Of a stretch of 64,000 nucleotides of DNA, positions 1 to 12,113 are shown in pieces (positions within the stretch are counted from its first letter, which is position 1; each line of letters opens with the position of its first letter). The stretch comes from Jaminaea rosea (Eukaryota; Basidiomycota; Exobasidiomycetes; Microstromatales). The stretch spans positions 310,001 through 374,000 of the forward strand of contig NW_020289984.1 in assembly GCF_003144245.1 (NCBI RefSeq), given 5' to 3'. The notes beneath the pieces are model-generated. The model ran no database searches. It worked only from the letters and a program-made list of their open reading frames with translations, and was not told the origin of the DNA. Made by a program: the position numbers and the translations under genes.

Positions 1-360
1 GAGTACCTCGAGCTTCTCGCACGCGAAGGCGCCCGTTTGCGCGCCAAGGCCGCTGCTGCTGCTGGCGCCTCGGCTGGAACAGGCGGTGACGAGTACGCAG
101 ACGTGTCGTACGATGCGGACTCGGATGAGGAGGCCGATGAGGATGAGGACGAGGAGGGCGTCGTGTATGAGAGCCCGCTCGATGACGTGCCCGTGTTTGA
201 CCATTTCCGTCAACTGATGACGCATCTGCAGAACACGCGACCCAACGTTCTTGCGGGGCTTGGCGCAGAAGGCTCGAGTAGGGTCACTGAGGTTGGGAGC
301 ATCATGGATGAGAGGGTTAGGAGGGAGGAGGGCGACGAGAGTCAGGCGAGCATTCAGTAA
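1..360 (+). CDS. Importin-beta family karyopherin, C-terminal fragment
   Basis: The reading frame is open from base 1 and stops at 358-360, giving the last 119 residues of a larger protein. A long acidic stretch (about residues 34-54, mainly D and E) is followed by ESPLDDVPVFDHF and a short helix-like end. This resembles the tail of importin-7/8 type karyopherins (yeast Nmd5/Kap119, Sxm1/Kap108), where an acidic segment precedes a conserved TPLD/SPLD...F block. These proteins carry ribosomal proteins and histones through nuclear pores. The 5' part lies outside the window, so which karyopherin this is stays open. Confidence 0.6.
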   Translation, partial: EYLELLAREGARLRAKAAAAAGASAGTGGDEYADVSYDADSDEEADEDEDEEGVVYESPLDDVPVFDHFRQLMTHLQNTRPNVLAGLGAEGSSRVTEVGSIMDERVRREEGDESQASIQ

Positions 361-772
361 GGGAGCATGAAGGGCCGGAGGCTGGAGAGGAGGAAGGAGT
401 ATACCAAGTGAAATCGTAGATGCCGCAGGGATGTTTTTTGAAAACATGCGCAGTAGATTGCAGAATCTATCGGCCCGAGCTGAAGGGCGTGGGTAGGGCG
501 CAAACCAGCCTCAGGCGTCGTGGCAGGTACGCTGCCCAAGATCTCAATCTCTTCATGTGGTGATTTTGGCTTTGCATTCTAGCACAGCGGCCGCTACATG
601 GGGGGCTGCGCTGAAGTAGGATCGTCACAAATCGGATCTAGAGCTTAGCCAGTGAGATGCGCCCGGGCGAGGAGTTGTCCCTGTTTATTGCCTGCGCCAA
701 AGCAGGTGGAAAGTCAGTTCATCAGTCAGAACTTCGTTTCGTAGTGAAAGAAAGATGTGCGCGCGCACACAC
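361..772. other. Intergenic, convergent 3' ends
   Basis: The 3' flanks of the importin gene (+) and the formaldehyde dehydrogenase gene (-) meet here. I see no supported gene, repeat or RNA. Confidence 0.6.
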
Positions 773-2633
<1,861 letters not shown>

Positions 2634-3028
2634 TCACTTGTTCTTCGAGAACTTGTACTGGAAGCGCTTCCTTGTAGGAGCAAATTCTCCCAGCTTGTGA
2701 CCCACCATCTCCTCGGTGATTGAGATGGGGACGTGCGACTTGCCATTGTGGATGAGGAAGCGCAGGCTGGCGTGGCGCAGCGTATGAGAATGAAGAACGG
2801 CAGGGGTCAGCGTCAGGGGGACGGAACAGATGCAGAGGCAAAAGGCTGTTGCGCTGCGCCGCTCTGCTCTCGCCGTACTCACCCCACGTAGTTGGGAAGA
2901 ATGGTACATAATCGCGCATTGGTACGGATGGGTGTGTTGCCCCTCAGTGCCTCGGCCAGGTTGGGAAAGGCGACAAAGAAGGGGCCCTTCCATGCCGAGC
3001 GCGCTCGCAGGGCTTGGGATGGGAGCAT
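2634..3028 (-). CDS. RSM19: Mitochondrial small-subunit ribosomal protein uS19m
   Basis: Component of the mitochondrial 37S ribosomal subunit. Exons are 3028-2883 and 2766-2634, joined over a 116-bp GT-AG intron in phase 2, giving 92 residues, the typical S19 length. The S19 signature is complete: AWKGPFFV near residue 12, then NTPIRTNAR, then HNGK, then [14 protein letters not shown] near the C-terminus. There is no long targeting peptide, as is common for uS19m. An internal ATG at 2993 would cut into the conserved WKGPFF motif, so the upstream ATG is preferred. It is divergently arranged with TRM112. Confidence 0.92.
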
Positions 3029-3332
3029 GGCGAGTGTGAGGGCGCCTGAAGAGAGAGAAAGGCAGATAAAAGCTTAGTCAAGACTGCGGCGACATCGACA
3101 GAGGAAAGAGCGTAGACTGACCTCTGCTTTGTCGAGACTACCAGTACGATGAGGATGAGACGAAGCGAAGTTGCTCGAGGCCGGACTGAGCCACCTTGTT
3201 GCGTCTGGCTCGCCACGTGATGCTCTCTCTCGTCGAGATTTTTGGTCCTCAGTCCGTCATTCCACCTCCGCACCTTCGACCTCCATTCCTCCTCATCACC
3301 CTCGACCCACTCCACTTCACCACATCGCCAGC
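3029..3332. promoter_or_regulatory. Bidirectional promoter RSM19 / TRM112
   Basis: About 300 bp separate the two divergent start codons. CT-rich tracts precede the TRM112 ATG. I do not identify a specific factor site. Confidence 0.45.
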
Positions 3333-4094
3333 ATGCGTCTTCTCACCCACAACCTCTTGGCATGCTCGGCACGCACTTGCCTCACCACGTCGAACAACTT
3401 CCCCTTGGCCCTCAAAGATGTGCAGCTCGAAGTTGTAGAGGTCGAGTACAATGAGGGCTTCTTGAAGGGCCTCATGGGTGGGGGAAAGGTCGATTGGAGA
3501 GGTCTGGTGCAGACTGTGAGATCGGTGAGTGAGAGAGAGTCCTAGCAGACGATCTGAACATGGGAGAGAGCTGATATCGATCATCGGGTACTCGCGTGCC
3601 TCCCGCAGCTCGGTGACAGCTCGCTGCCCGAGACGGTCAATGAGGACGAACTTGACGACGACATTCTCAAGAAGCTTCATCATCTGCTACTCGAGGTGAG
3701 CCCACGCTACGCATCCTGCCGTCGCTCAACTTCATTCCCTGACTTGCCTTTTTTCCGCGCCCACTCGCCTCCTCGCACAGATCCACGTAACACAAGGAGC
3801 CATGGTCTGCCCAAACTGCTCTCACGTCTTTACGATTCGTGAGTACATGTGCATCTCCAACCATCCTGTCGATCTCGCCGCTCACCCATTGCTCTTCTCT
3901 CGCGTCCGGCGTCTCCTCGTACAGGCAACGGCATCCCGAACATGGTGAGTATAGAGCCCCGATCCTGTCGCGTGCAGCGCCGGTCCCTTGTGCTTTGGTT
4001 CTCATCTCGCTCGCTCCAATGTTCGCTCACTCATTGTGTCCCTTTGGTTCGCTCATGTTCGCAGCTCCTGGCCGACCACGAGGTACAGCGCTAG
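3333..4094 (+). CDS. TRM112: Trm112, activator subunit of methyltransferases
   Basis: Small zinc-binding partner that activates several methyltransferases (tRNA, rRNA and release-factor modifying enzymes such as Trm9, Trm11, Bud23, Mtq2). Five exons: 3333-3524, 3609-3695, 3781-3838, 3925-3944, 4065-4094. All introns are GT-AG and the frame is kept throughout, giving 128 residues, the family's usual size. The family landmarks are MRLLTHNLLAC at the N-terminus, NFPL, EYNEGFLKGL, the zinc motif CPNC near residue 103, and the closing NGIPNMLL. Exon 4 is only 20 nt. The ATG chosen starts directly on the family N-terminus. Confidence 0.93.
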
Positions 4095-5016
4095 GTCATT
4101 TCGCGCCAGGCCGTGAAGTCTTGTCATTCGCCGAAATACCTCCCCTCACCGTTTCTCTCTGCATCGTGTCGTCCGTTCATCATGTTGTACCACATTCATC
4201 TCACCTCGAAAATTCCATCAGCTGTGATAGCCCAATGCGACTGATACACTAGCGTCTACTTGGTGAGGTTCCCGACGGCAGCTTTTGGCTTGGATCCAAG
4301 TGTGTGACCGGCAGCCCGTAGGTTCAGGCACCATTGCGGCGCCAATCTTCTTCTCGCACGACATTGCTTCGCGTCTTTCTCACGGCCAGGAACGAGCGAA
4401 TAGGTGTACGAAGAGGATTGGCCGATGAGGTGGCAAACGCGAGCAGCTGAGCGCTCACCAACACGCCAACGCTCAAGCTCATGTACCCGCGGCCACCTTG
4501 AATTGCTCCTGTGTGCTCCCTGGTCTACTAAGCTAGCGGGACTGATGGTCGCTCACATTCGTTCGCTCACTCACGCTGCAGCTAGAGTGTGGCGCTCTCT
4601 TTTGCCTCTGGCCCGCCTGCAGCCCACTAGCCCGGCCAGGCCCACGGCGCCGTAGGCCTCCGTTCCCGCCCGGCGGTTGGGAGTCCTGTCGAGTTGAAGT
4701 GCTTGCAGGAACATAGACTCGCGAGATGTGTCGACGCGGTATCTGATTTGCCGTCGCTCTCGCTGACCCTCGTTCAAGGCGAGGCTGAGATGTGGTCTTC
4801 TGCCTCCGTCTCGTCTGAGGAGCAAACGACGGTTCACGAGACGGCGACGGCGGGTTGAGAAAAAGTCAGAGGGCAAGGGGAGAGAGTCACAAGGAGGGCA
4901 GGCAACACTTTATCTTATCAGGTCGGCGTCGCCCTCGCTCTTCCCCATTCCATCTTTTTTCCCATCACCACCGCCACCTACCTGCCTCCATCAGCCAGAC
5001 AGCAGCGCGATCCATC
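4095..5016. other. Long upstream region of the multicopper oxidase gene
   Basis: About 920 bp without a supported gene. It holds the TRM112 3' flank and the promoter of the FET3-like gene, including the GATA pair listed separately. Short open frames here lack conserved features. Confidence 0.5.
4910..4920 (-). promoter_or_regulatory. Tandem GATA-factor element upstream of FET3-like gene
   Basis: Reading the - strand gives TGATAAGATAA, two GATAA cores back to back about 100 bp before the oxidase ATG. Fungal iron regulators of the Urbs1/SreA family bind ATCWGATAA-like sites and repress iron-uptake genes. The extended match here differs from that consensus at one position. The site is seen directly; an iron-regulatory role is inferred from the neighbouring gene. 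Confidence 0.4.
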
Positions 5017-7071
5017 ATGATCCGCAATACGCTCCTCGTCGCCGCTGTCTCCCTCTTGAGCGCAGCTAATGCAGCCAAAGTCGAACAATGGTGGAATGTC
5101 GGATGGGTTGAGAACCAGAATCCTGATGGTCTCCCGGCCAGGCGGGTTATTGGTGTAAACGGCACATGGTAAGTAGCAGTTCCGTCAATGAACGCTGTAG
5201 TACCGCGCTCACATCGCCATGCTCGCTGCGCTGCAGGCCGCCTCCGATCCTCAACATCAACAGCTCCGACTCGCTGACCATCCACGTCAAGAACCAGCTC
5301 AACGATGGCATGGGAACGGCGTTGCACTCTCACGGCATGTTCTTCAACGGGACAGGCTACTACGATGGTGCCGTCGGCATCACGCAATGCCCGATCCCTC
5401 CCAATGAGAGGTGAGAAGTCATTGTCTCAGCGTGATAGCAGCGCAGCATGCTGACTTCGATGGGCCCCCCGGCTGACAGCTTCTCGTACGAGGTGCACAA
5501 CTCGCCCAAGTCGCCCGCTGAAGCTGCCAAGCAGTGGGGTACATTCTGGACTCACGGCCACTCGATGGGACAGTGAGTTGACGCTACCGATGGCAAATGC
5601 CTCCTTTGCAAGGCTGACAAGCTTCTTCTCGCTCCCTCGCAGATACGTCGATGGGCTCCGTACCGCCTCAATCATCCACGCCGACACGGCCGAGACGCAA
5701 GCTCACAAGTACGATGAAGACTACACGATCCTCATGGCAGACTGGTACCACGCAACGCACGACATCCTCATGGAGCAATTCATGACCGACCGCAATCCCA
5801 CGGGCGCCGAGCCCATCCCCGACTCATCGGTCATCTACTTTGCTCACACGAGCAACAACTCTGCTACGCCCACGCTCGTTCCCGGATTCAACGAGGACGC
5901 CAAGCTCCAATTCCAGCCGAGCAAGACGTACAGGCTGCGATTGATCAACATGTCCGCCCTGGCTATGTTCCAATTCTGGATCGACGGCCACGAGATGAGG
6001 ATCATCGAGGCTGATGGAGTCGACACACAGGAGTTCCCCATCGACCGCATCTCCCTCTCGGTAGCCCAGCGCTACTCGATCCTCGTCACGGCAAAGAACA
6101 CGACCGACACCAACTACGGCATGCACATCAACATGGACCCCGTCATGTTCGACACCGTACCTGACTCTCTTAAACTCAATGTCACCTCGCTCATTGAGTA
6201 CAATGACAAGGCCGGTACCCCGGTCGCCGCCGAGGAGACGCGCGACTATGACGACATGATTGACGACACGCTCCTCGTCCCTTACTACCCGGAGCCTTCT
6301 TACCCTGCCGACACCAGCCACGACCTCAACGTGTGGTTCGACGTGCGTGCCGACGGCAAGAACTATGCCGCCTTCAACAACATCTCCTTTGTCTTCCCCG
6401 AGACGCCCTCCCTCCTCACCCAAACCACCATGGGATCGGCCGCCCTCGAGCCTGCGGCGTACGGCCCCTCGTCGCATGCCATCGTCACCAAGCACGGCGA
6501 CATGGTTGAGCTGACCATCTACAACTGGGACGCAAACGCCCACCCTTTCCACCTGCACGGCCACCAGTTCCAGATCGTCAAGAAGACCATGGACGCGCTC
6601 TCGGACGACCCGACCGTCAACCCTCCCCTCAATGAGACGGCCCTCAGCCTGGGTAACCCCATGCGTCGCGACACCGTCACCGTCCCCAGCGGAGGCGCAG
6701 CCGTCCTACGCTTCAGGTCGGACAACCCTGGCGCATGGCTGATGCACTGCCATATCGAGTTCCACTTGAACGCCGGCTTGGCCCTGATCATGATTGAGGC
6801 GCCCGAGGTCGTCAACTCGAAGCTTCAGATCGACCCAGCAGTGCAACGTCACTGCCTTGCTGACAATATTGCCGTCACGGGCAACGCGGCTGGTCTCAAC
6901 TCGACGACGGACTTTGGCAATTTGAAGAAGGAGGCCAAGTTCATCATCTCAGGGTGGACAAAGGAGGCTGTGGGAAGCGTCGTGGGATGCGCCATCACTG
7001 CTGCGCTTGGTTTGGCTGTGGTCGTGTACTTCGGCCTCAGCCAGGGGGAGGAGCAGGAGGACAAGGAGTAG
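5017..7071 (+). CDS. FET3: Fet3-type multicopper ferroxidase, membrane anchored
   Basis: Cell-surface multicopper oxidase of the Fet3 type, which oxidises Fe(II) before uptake by an Ftr1 permease. Four exons: 5017-5168, 5237-5410, 5480-5572, 5643-7071, giving 615 residues. A signal peptide (about 1-20) is followed by copper motifs HSHGMFFNGT, FWTHGHSMGQ, HPFHLHGHQF and WLMHCHIEFHLNAGL, then a single membrane span (about 581-602) and a short acidic cytoplasmic tail. This order is that of Fet3. The first two motifs differ slightly from the common HWHG and HSH forms but keep all histidines. No FTR1 lies beside it. Ferroxidase rather than laccase is inferred from the C-terminal anchor and overall layout. 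Confidence 0.85.
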
Positions 7072-7509
7072 AGAAGTGATGGGAGATGGAAGCATGGGGA
7101 GAAGAATTCTAGCAGAAAGAGTGGAGGCGCGCCGCCACGGGATTGCCTCTATAGTAGTGTAGCGTCTCCAAAAAAGCAAATGTTATGAAGCAACAGCGTC
7201 ACCATCACTGGCATCTCGCATGGCTGCGCATGTGAATTGCTCTGATTCTTCTCTGCTTACCATCAAGTGGTGGTCGAGGTGAATCCCGTCGACCGTAGGC
7301 GCTTGGGTCGCTGAGTCAGCCGCCCGTTCCGTAGCTCACCGAGTCGCCCCCGCCGCCAGTCCGCCCTCGTCGTGTCTTGCCCCGCTCCACTTGACATTCT
7401 CTGCATGCATTTAATTCACGCTTCAATCTCGCCTTCCTCACCATCACAAGACTAGATAGACCCTGATCGACGCATAGAGCTCCTCATCACTACCTCCTCT
7501 CTCGCAGAC
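7072..7509. other. Intergenic: FET3 3' flank and SDHAF3 promoter
   Basis: About 440 bp. The CT-rich run ending in the SDHAF3 ATG looks like a promoter/5' UTR. No other element seen. Confidence 0.5.
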
Positions 7510-8245
7510 ATGGTTCACCCAACCACTCTCCGCTCCCTGCAAAGGACAGCCCGCCTGCTCAGCGACAACCTCCCATCATCCCCTGCCGCATCCTCCTCTT
7601 CTTCCATCTATCAGCGAGCCGCCTCTTCCCTCCTTCCCCCTCTCCCCCTGTATCGTCGCCTCCTTCGAGCTCATCGCACCAAGCTCTCCTATGAAATGCG
7701 ATCATTAGGCGATACTTACCTTCGGGATGAGTTCAGGCGACACAGAAGTGTAACCAACCCGCTGCAGGTTGTGGGCTTCTTGGGCGGGTGGAAGATTTAC
7801 TTGGATCAGTTGGAAGGAGAACTTGATGGTGGGATTGCCGGTGCGACGACTGGTGAAGGTGGAAACAAGAGGTTCTTCGAGGGGAGGAAGTTGAGTGCTG
7901 AGGAGTTTGAGAAGGTGAGACCCGGTCGCGGTTGCGCCTCATCTCGCTCATACCCGCTGGCCGAAAGAAGTCGTCCTAACTCCCTCTCTTTCCTCCACTG
8001 CCTCGTTTTCATACTCGCAGCTCTCAGAAGAACAGCTCTACCAGCTGCACGAATTCATGACGGCCACGCAGGACTTGTATGACCCCAAGGCACCTGGCCC
8101 ACCTGGACCGCCGAGCGCCGATGGGAGTGCTGAGACTGCAGAGGCGGCAGGGAGGAAGTCAGGAGCAGGTGAGGCTAAAGAGGGAGAGGGAGAGAAGGTC
8201 ATCAAGGATATCTTGGAGTCATCATCGCCGGAAAAGAGGAGATGA
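7510..8245 (+). CDS. SDHAF3: Succinate dehydrogenase assembly factor 3 (LYR family)
   Basis: Mitochondrial LYR-motif chaperone (yeast Acn9/Sdh7) that helps mature the iron-sulfur subunit of complex II. Exons are 7510-7914 and 8021-8245 over a phase-0 GT-AG intron, giving 209 residues. A Ser/Arg-rich N-terminus suits a mitochondrial presequence. The LYR motif is in PLYRRLLRAHR (about residues 45-55), followed by LGDTYLRDEFRRHR and GFLGGWKIYLDQL, both hallmarks of Acn9. LSEEQLYQLHEFM closes the conserved core. The tail (about 160-209) is a low-complexity extension absent from yeast Acn9. Confidence 0.88.
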
Positions 8246-8795
8246 CGGGGATGTTGAGGGCATGATGCGCACATGAGAAGCTGGTGAGCGAGCCCGCTGT
8301 AGTGGATGCGCCACTTTACCTCAGGCAATAGACAGTAGCATTTGGCCAGCAGACTGATTTGTTTGAGGGAAGTCGTCGGCTGCTCGCCATCGTCCTCGCT
8401 TCACTGCCGTGGTCACTCGAGTAGAGGCTGCATTGAGTTGAGTCGCAACGCCGGCTCTTTTCGTGGATGAAAGGGCCGACGCCACTGAGCGATGAAATGT
8501 CATTGTTCTCGTCTGAAGACTTGAGCAGCTAAAGATGAAGAGGTGGAACGCGGTAAGAGGAGATGCTGAGAACATGTGCGAAGCGAAAGAGCTACATGAC
8601 GAAACGGAACAAAGTTTCTGACGTCGTGAAGAAAGAGGAAAGGTGTCTATGAGCTCCCGTACCCCACAGGTGCGATGCTGAACTTGATTAATCGGAGGCG
8701 TAGTGGTCTTGACGGGAAAAGAGGGAGAGTCCGTGTCTTGCTCTGTGTTGACGAGACGATGCGTGACGATGTGTGTTCCTGAAACTGCGTGTCCT
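8246..8795. other. Intergenic, convergent 3' ends
   Basis: Converging 3' flanks of SDHAF3 (+) and the phosphodiesterase (-). No supported gene. Confidence 0.5.
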
Positions 8796-10264
8796 CTATG
8801 CCGCGGCAACGGGGATGGCGGCCGCTGGAGGAGCCATCGGCGGGACCTCGGACTTCTCGTTGACAGCTACAAAGCCGGGCGATGAGGTGTTGGAGCTAGG
8901 CTGGCTGCTAGCACCCGCACCACTTTCGTCATGTACCTCTACGGGGACCTCCTGCTGGACAACTCCCCCTGAGGCAGGCGCAGGAGCCATGGGCACAACG
9001 GTCTCGGGCACGTCGAGGTGCTCGGCCGTCTTCCAAGCCTCCTTGAAGGTCACGCCTGCCCTCTTCTCCAGTTGGCCGATCCAGACACTCTGTACGCACC
9101 ACTGGTGGAACGTGTAGTAGCGGAGCGTCGACCAGCGGAAGAACATGCCGACCTCGTTGCGGCGATACTGCGGGAAATCGGCCGTCATGCCCTCCCTCAC
9201 ATCTTGAAGCATGGCAGTCTTGTCGGTGAGAATGGCCTTGACGCCCCAACGAGTCGCCTCGACCATCTCGTCTTTCCTGTTGACGGTCCACACAAAGACG
9301 TCCTTCCCATCGCGCTCAGCTCGGCGGAGAAACTCCTGCCCATCGGTCCCGATGAGGGAGGGGAAGCTCATCGAGAAGCCGTCGCAGTGCTTCCAGAAGT
9401 AGGTGGTGGCAGCCCAAGGGGACCCGCCGATGTGAATGCGGCGCATGGAAGGGACGTGCTTGAGTGCAGCTGCGAGGAAGCAGGGGTGCCAGAGGCCAAG
9501 GATGAGACGAGGGGAGAGGTCCGTGGCGTAGGATGGGTAGGAGGAGACGACTTGCTTCATGAGCTTGAAGAGGACCTCAGGGTCGTTCTCTGGTTTGATG
9601 TCGATCTGCAAATGCGCGAGGAGGGGAAGGAGTGATGAGATCGGCGTGTCCTTCTGCCCACGGCACGCGGACCACTCACGTTGAGCTTGACATGCTTGTT
9701 CTCCGGTCGCATCAGCAAGTCGCAAACGTCCTTGAAGGTAGGCAGCTGCTGATGAGGCTTCTTGGTCGTCCTGAAGTTCTCAATGACGCCTTTCCAAGGC
9801 TGCTCCTTGATGAGGCCGGTGCCATTGGTGGTGCGCTCCAGCGAAGGGTCATGAAACATGATGATGACGCCGTCGGCCGTGACGTGGACGTCTGCGAAAA
9901 AGTTGGTCGAGGGATGAGTAAAACGAAGGGGGGCCGTTGGGCGGCAGAAGCGAGCGTGTAGCGAAAATGTTCCCCCCTCGTCCTCTTTTAATGTCGTGTG
10001 CCATCCGCCTCGACTCTACCCGCCAAACCTCTTTCCCGCAGCGAGAAGTCGCTTCCCGCTTCTCCCCAGCAAAGGAGCAATCAATCGAGGCTACGGGCGC
10101 AGACACTAACCAGACTCCAGACCTTCAGATCCATCCCTGACGGCACGCTCGAAGGAGGCAATGGTGTTCTCCGGGAAGGCAGCCGAGGCTCCACGATGAC
10201 CCCAGCACTCGGGCATCGCCGGCTTGAGATCCTTTTTGAGGAAGGATTTGGTAAGGGGCCGCAT
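8796..10264 (-). CDS. Glycerophosphodiester phosphodiesterase (GDPD)
   Basis: GDPD-fold enzyme hydrolysing glycerophosphodiesters to glycerol-3-phosphate and an alcohol. Exons are 10264-10111, 9891-9680 and 9605-8796, giving 391 residues. The catalytic histidine and glutamate sit in WGHRGASAAFPENTIASFE, the metal-binding pair in ESDVHV, and the second histidine in FHDPSLERTT. Near residues 285-290 VWTVN and AILTD complete the TIM-barrel signature. The C-terminal 80 residues are Pro/Ala/Val-rich and not conserved. A second in-frame ATG at 10216, right before PECWGHRG, is equally plausible and gives 375 residues. Hydrophobic codons lie upstream of 10264 but have no start codon. Confidence 0.88.
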
Positions 10265-10456
10265 CGCGGTGATGATGAGGATGAGGAGAAGATGAAGCAG
10301 CGAGGGAGTAAAGAGGGTGGCGGCAGTGATGGTAGTGGTTGGGAGTAAAGGGAGGAAACGTCAGCTCAGGTCCATTTGATCGCGTGGATGGTGTGGTGTT
10401 GACGAGTTGACGAGGGCCGGCGACAGGGACAGGGCCCACGTCGTTTGGCACGTTCT

Positions 10457-10766
10457 GCTGTGGGGTAATGTGGTTCCGCGCCCTCGTCCCACTTCGTCGA
10501 TGTCCTCCTAGTCACCGCGATCCACGGTCTCGTCGAATCTCAGTCACTCTGACTCTCAGCTGCTCGTTACTCACCTCGCTTGTCTCAGGAGGTGGAGTGG
10601 TCGCTGCGAACGTGCCCGCCTTGGCGCGCGTGCCCGGCTTCGCGGTGCCGCTCATGCCGCCACTGCCGCTACCAGGACCGCTCATCGTCGACGACGACGA
10701 CGATGCGAGGGCGGAAAGGTGAGAGGCGAGGACGGATGCTCCGACTTCTCTGAAGTAGGTGGGCAT
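10457..10766 (-). CDS. Possible small unrecognised gene, incomplete model
   Basis: On the - strand an ATG at 10766 opens a 64-codon stretch, rich in Ser, Gly and Ala, that ends at a good GTGAGT donor (10574). A matching acceptor (CAG before 10457) would continue in frame with QNVPNDVGPVPVAGPR. Beyond that the frame runs into the phosphodiesterase gene, so the model has no credible end. I recognise no family. It may be a 5' UTR exon or chance. Confidence 0.2.
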
Positions 10767-12113
10767 CGAAGGTGATCGAGGGAAGGAAGGTGTGGTGTGG
10801 TGAAGAGGAGAAGTGTGATTGCAATGCGGCTCGGCCTTGACCAAAATTTGGAGGTGGCGCGGGGCAGAGAGGCTGACAGCTGCAGGGACCAGAAACGCTC
10901 TTCTAGTCACCGATGGGCGTGAGCGAGATGAGCGTGTAAAGAGGTCGAGGTCTACGAGACGAAGTCAATGGGTAGAGATGCGGATGGTAAAGAGCGAAGA
11001 AGAGAAGATACCGCATACAACCCGACGTCAAAGCAATCTCCCACCCCTCTTGTCGCTGCATCACTCATCAGGCAATACGGTCAAACCTCCATCTTGCGCC
11101 GGGCCCGCGGCACTCAGGCACGATCCGTCGTCTTCGTGAGCCGGCAAATTCTCGCTCCCGTTCGTGCAGCCGGCGGGGCGCGGGCTCACGGCGCTCTACG
11201 TCGTCGCGGGGGGCTCGGGTTGTCGACATCTTGTCATGATTGCGAGAAGGCTGACATCGATAGCTTGACACCAGAATGGAGACGCAGAGAGGGACAAGTC
11301 ACGACATCTTAGCGGGGGGCTCGCAGGAGGTGCAAGAATGATGAAATAGAGTGACACGGAGTGGGTGAAGGCCGCTGCCTCGTCGTCGTGCGCCAACAAG
11401 CTTAGGCTTTGGGCTCTGCCGAAGCTTCGAATCAGGGTCCATTTCATCTCGCCTGCGCGACTACGACTACGGCGCACAACGCTTTGCACCGTCTTGGACA
11501 GCGCAAAGCTGCCGTCGAGTTCGATGGTGCCGAATTGAGCAGCAGAGGAAACGAGGCGACCTGGTGGCTGCTGATGGAGGCTACGCTGCCTAGCTCGTGG
11601 GCGGCGTATCCCTGGCCGTCTTTGCGGTAGTGAGCAGCTATCCTGACGCTTCCCGACGGCGTGAGCGGGAGGCCGGAGTCTCGCGTGTGCTTCAGGGGAC
11701 GCCAATGAGGCATTCGAGAGCCACGCTGGTCATGACGAGAGAAAAGGTCTGCGAAAGCGGTTTACGAAGTGTACCTGTGCCGCTTGACACAGGGCAGCAA
11801 TCCTTGCTTCTCCTCGACTGTCCCTCCGAGCTGGAGCATCCCAATTCTAAGAAGCTGAATACCTTCGAGGGCATGTCGTCTCGATGGACATGGCCGAAAA
11901 GAGCGAAGTGAGGCAGACCCAACTCGAGGAAACTCGGTCATATCATATCTCGCCCTGTGCGTGCATGTCTTCCGCTCAACTCCACACGCCGCTCTGTCCG
12001 TCCGTCCGCCATCTCGCTCACTCGCTTGCAGCAGAAAAGTCGACCCACCAGTCCTCTCCATCCATCCCTTCCATCCAGCATCCCTCACTTCTCCACAGCA
12101 TCTTCCACGCAGC
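10767..12113. other. Long intergenic region before ARA2-like gene
   Basis: About 1.35 kb. A longer - strand frame (11196-11705) is Arg/Ser/Pro-rich with no domain or splice support. The last 200 bp before the ARA2 ATG are CT-rich, as in a promoter/5' UTR. No repeat or RNA gene seen. Confidence 0.45.

Noticed and set aside
5824-6564. Val/Asp-rich 246-codon frame opposite the multicopper oxidase
   Set aside because: It is the antisense shadow of a strongly supported gene with GC-rich codons.
10125-10451. 108-codon - strand frame ahead of the phosphodiesterase
   Set aside because: It overlaps conserved phosphodiesterase codons in another frame, so it cannot be a separate gene as drawn.
11196-11705. 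170-codon frame on the - strand
   Set aside because: No conserved motif, low-complexity composition and no splice partners.
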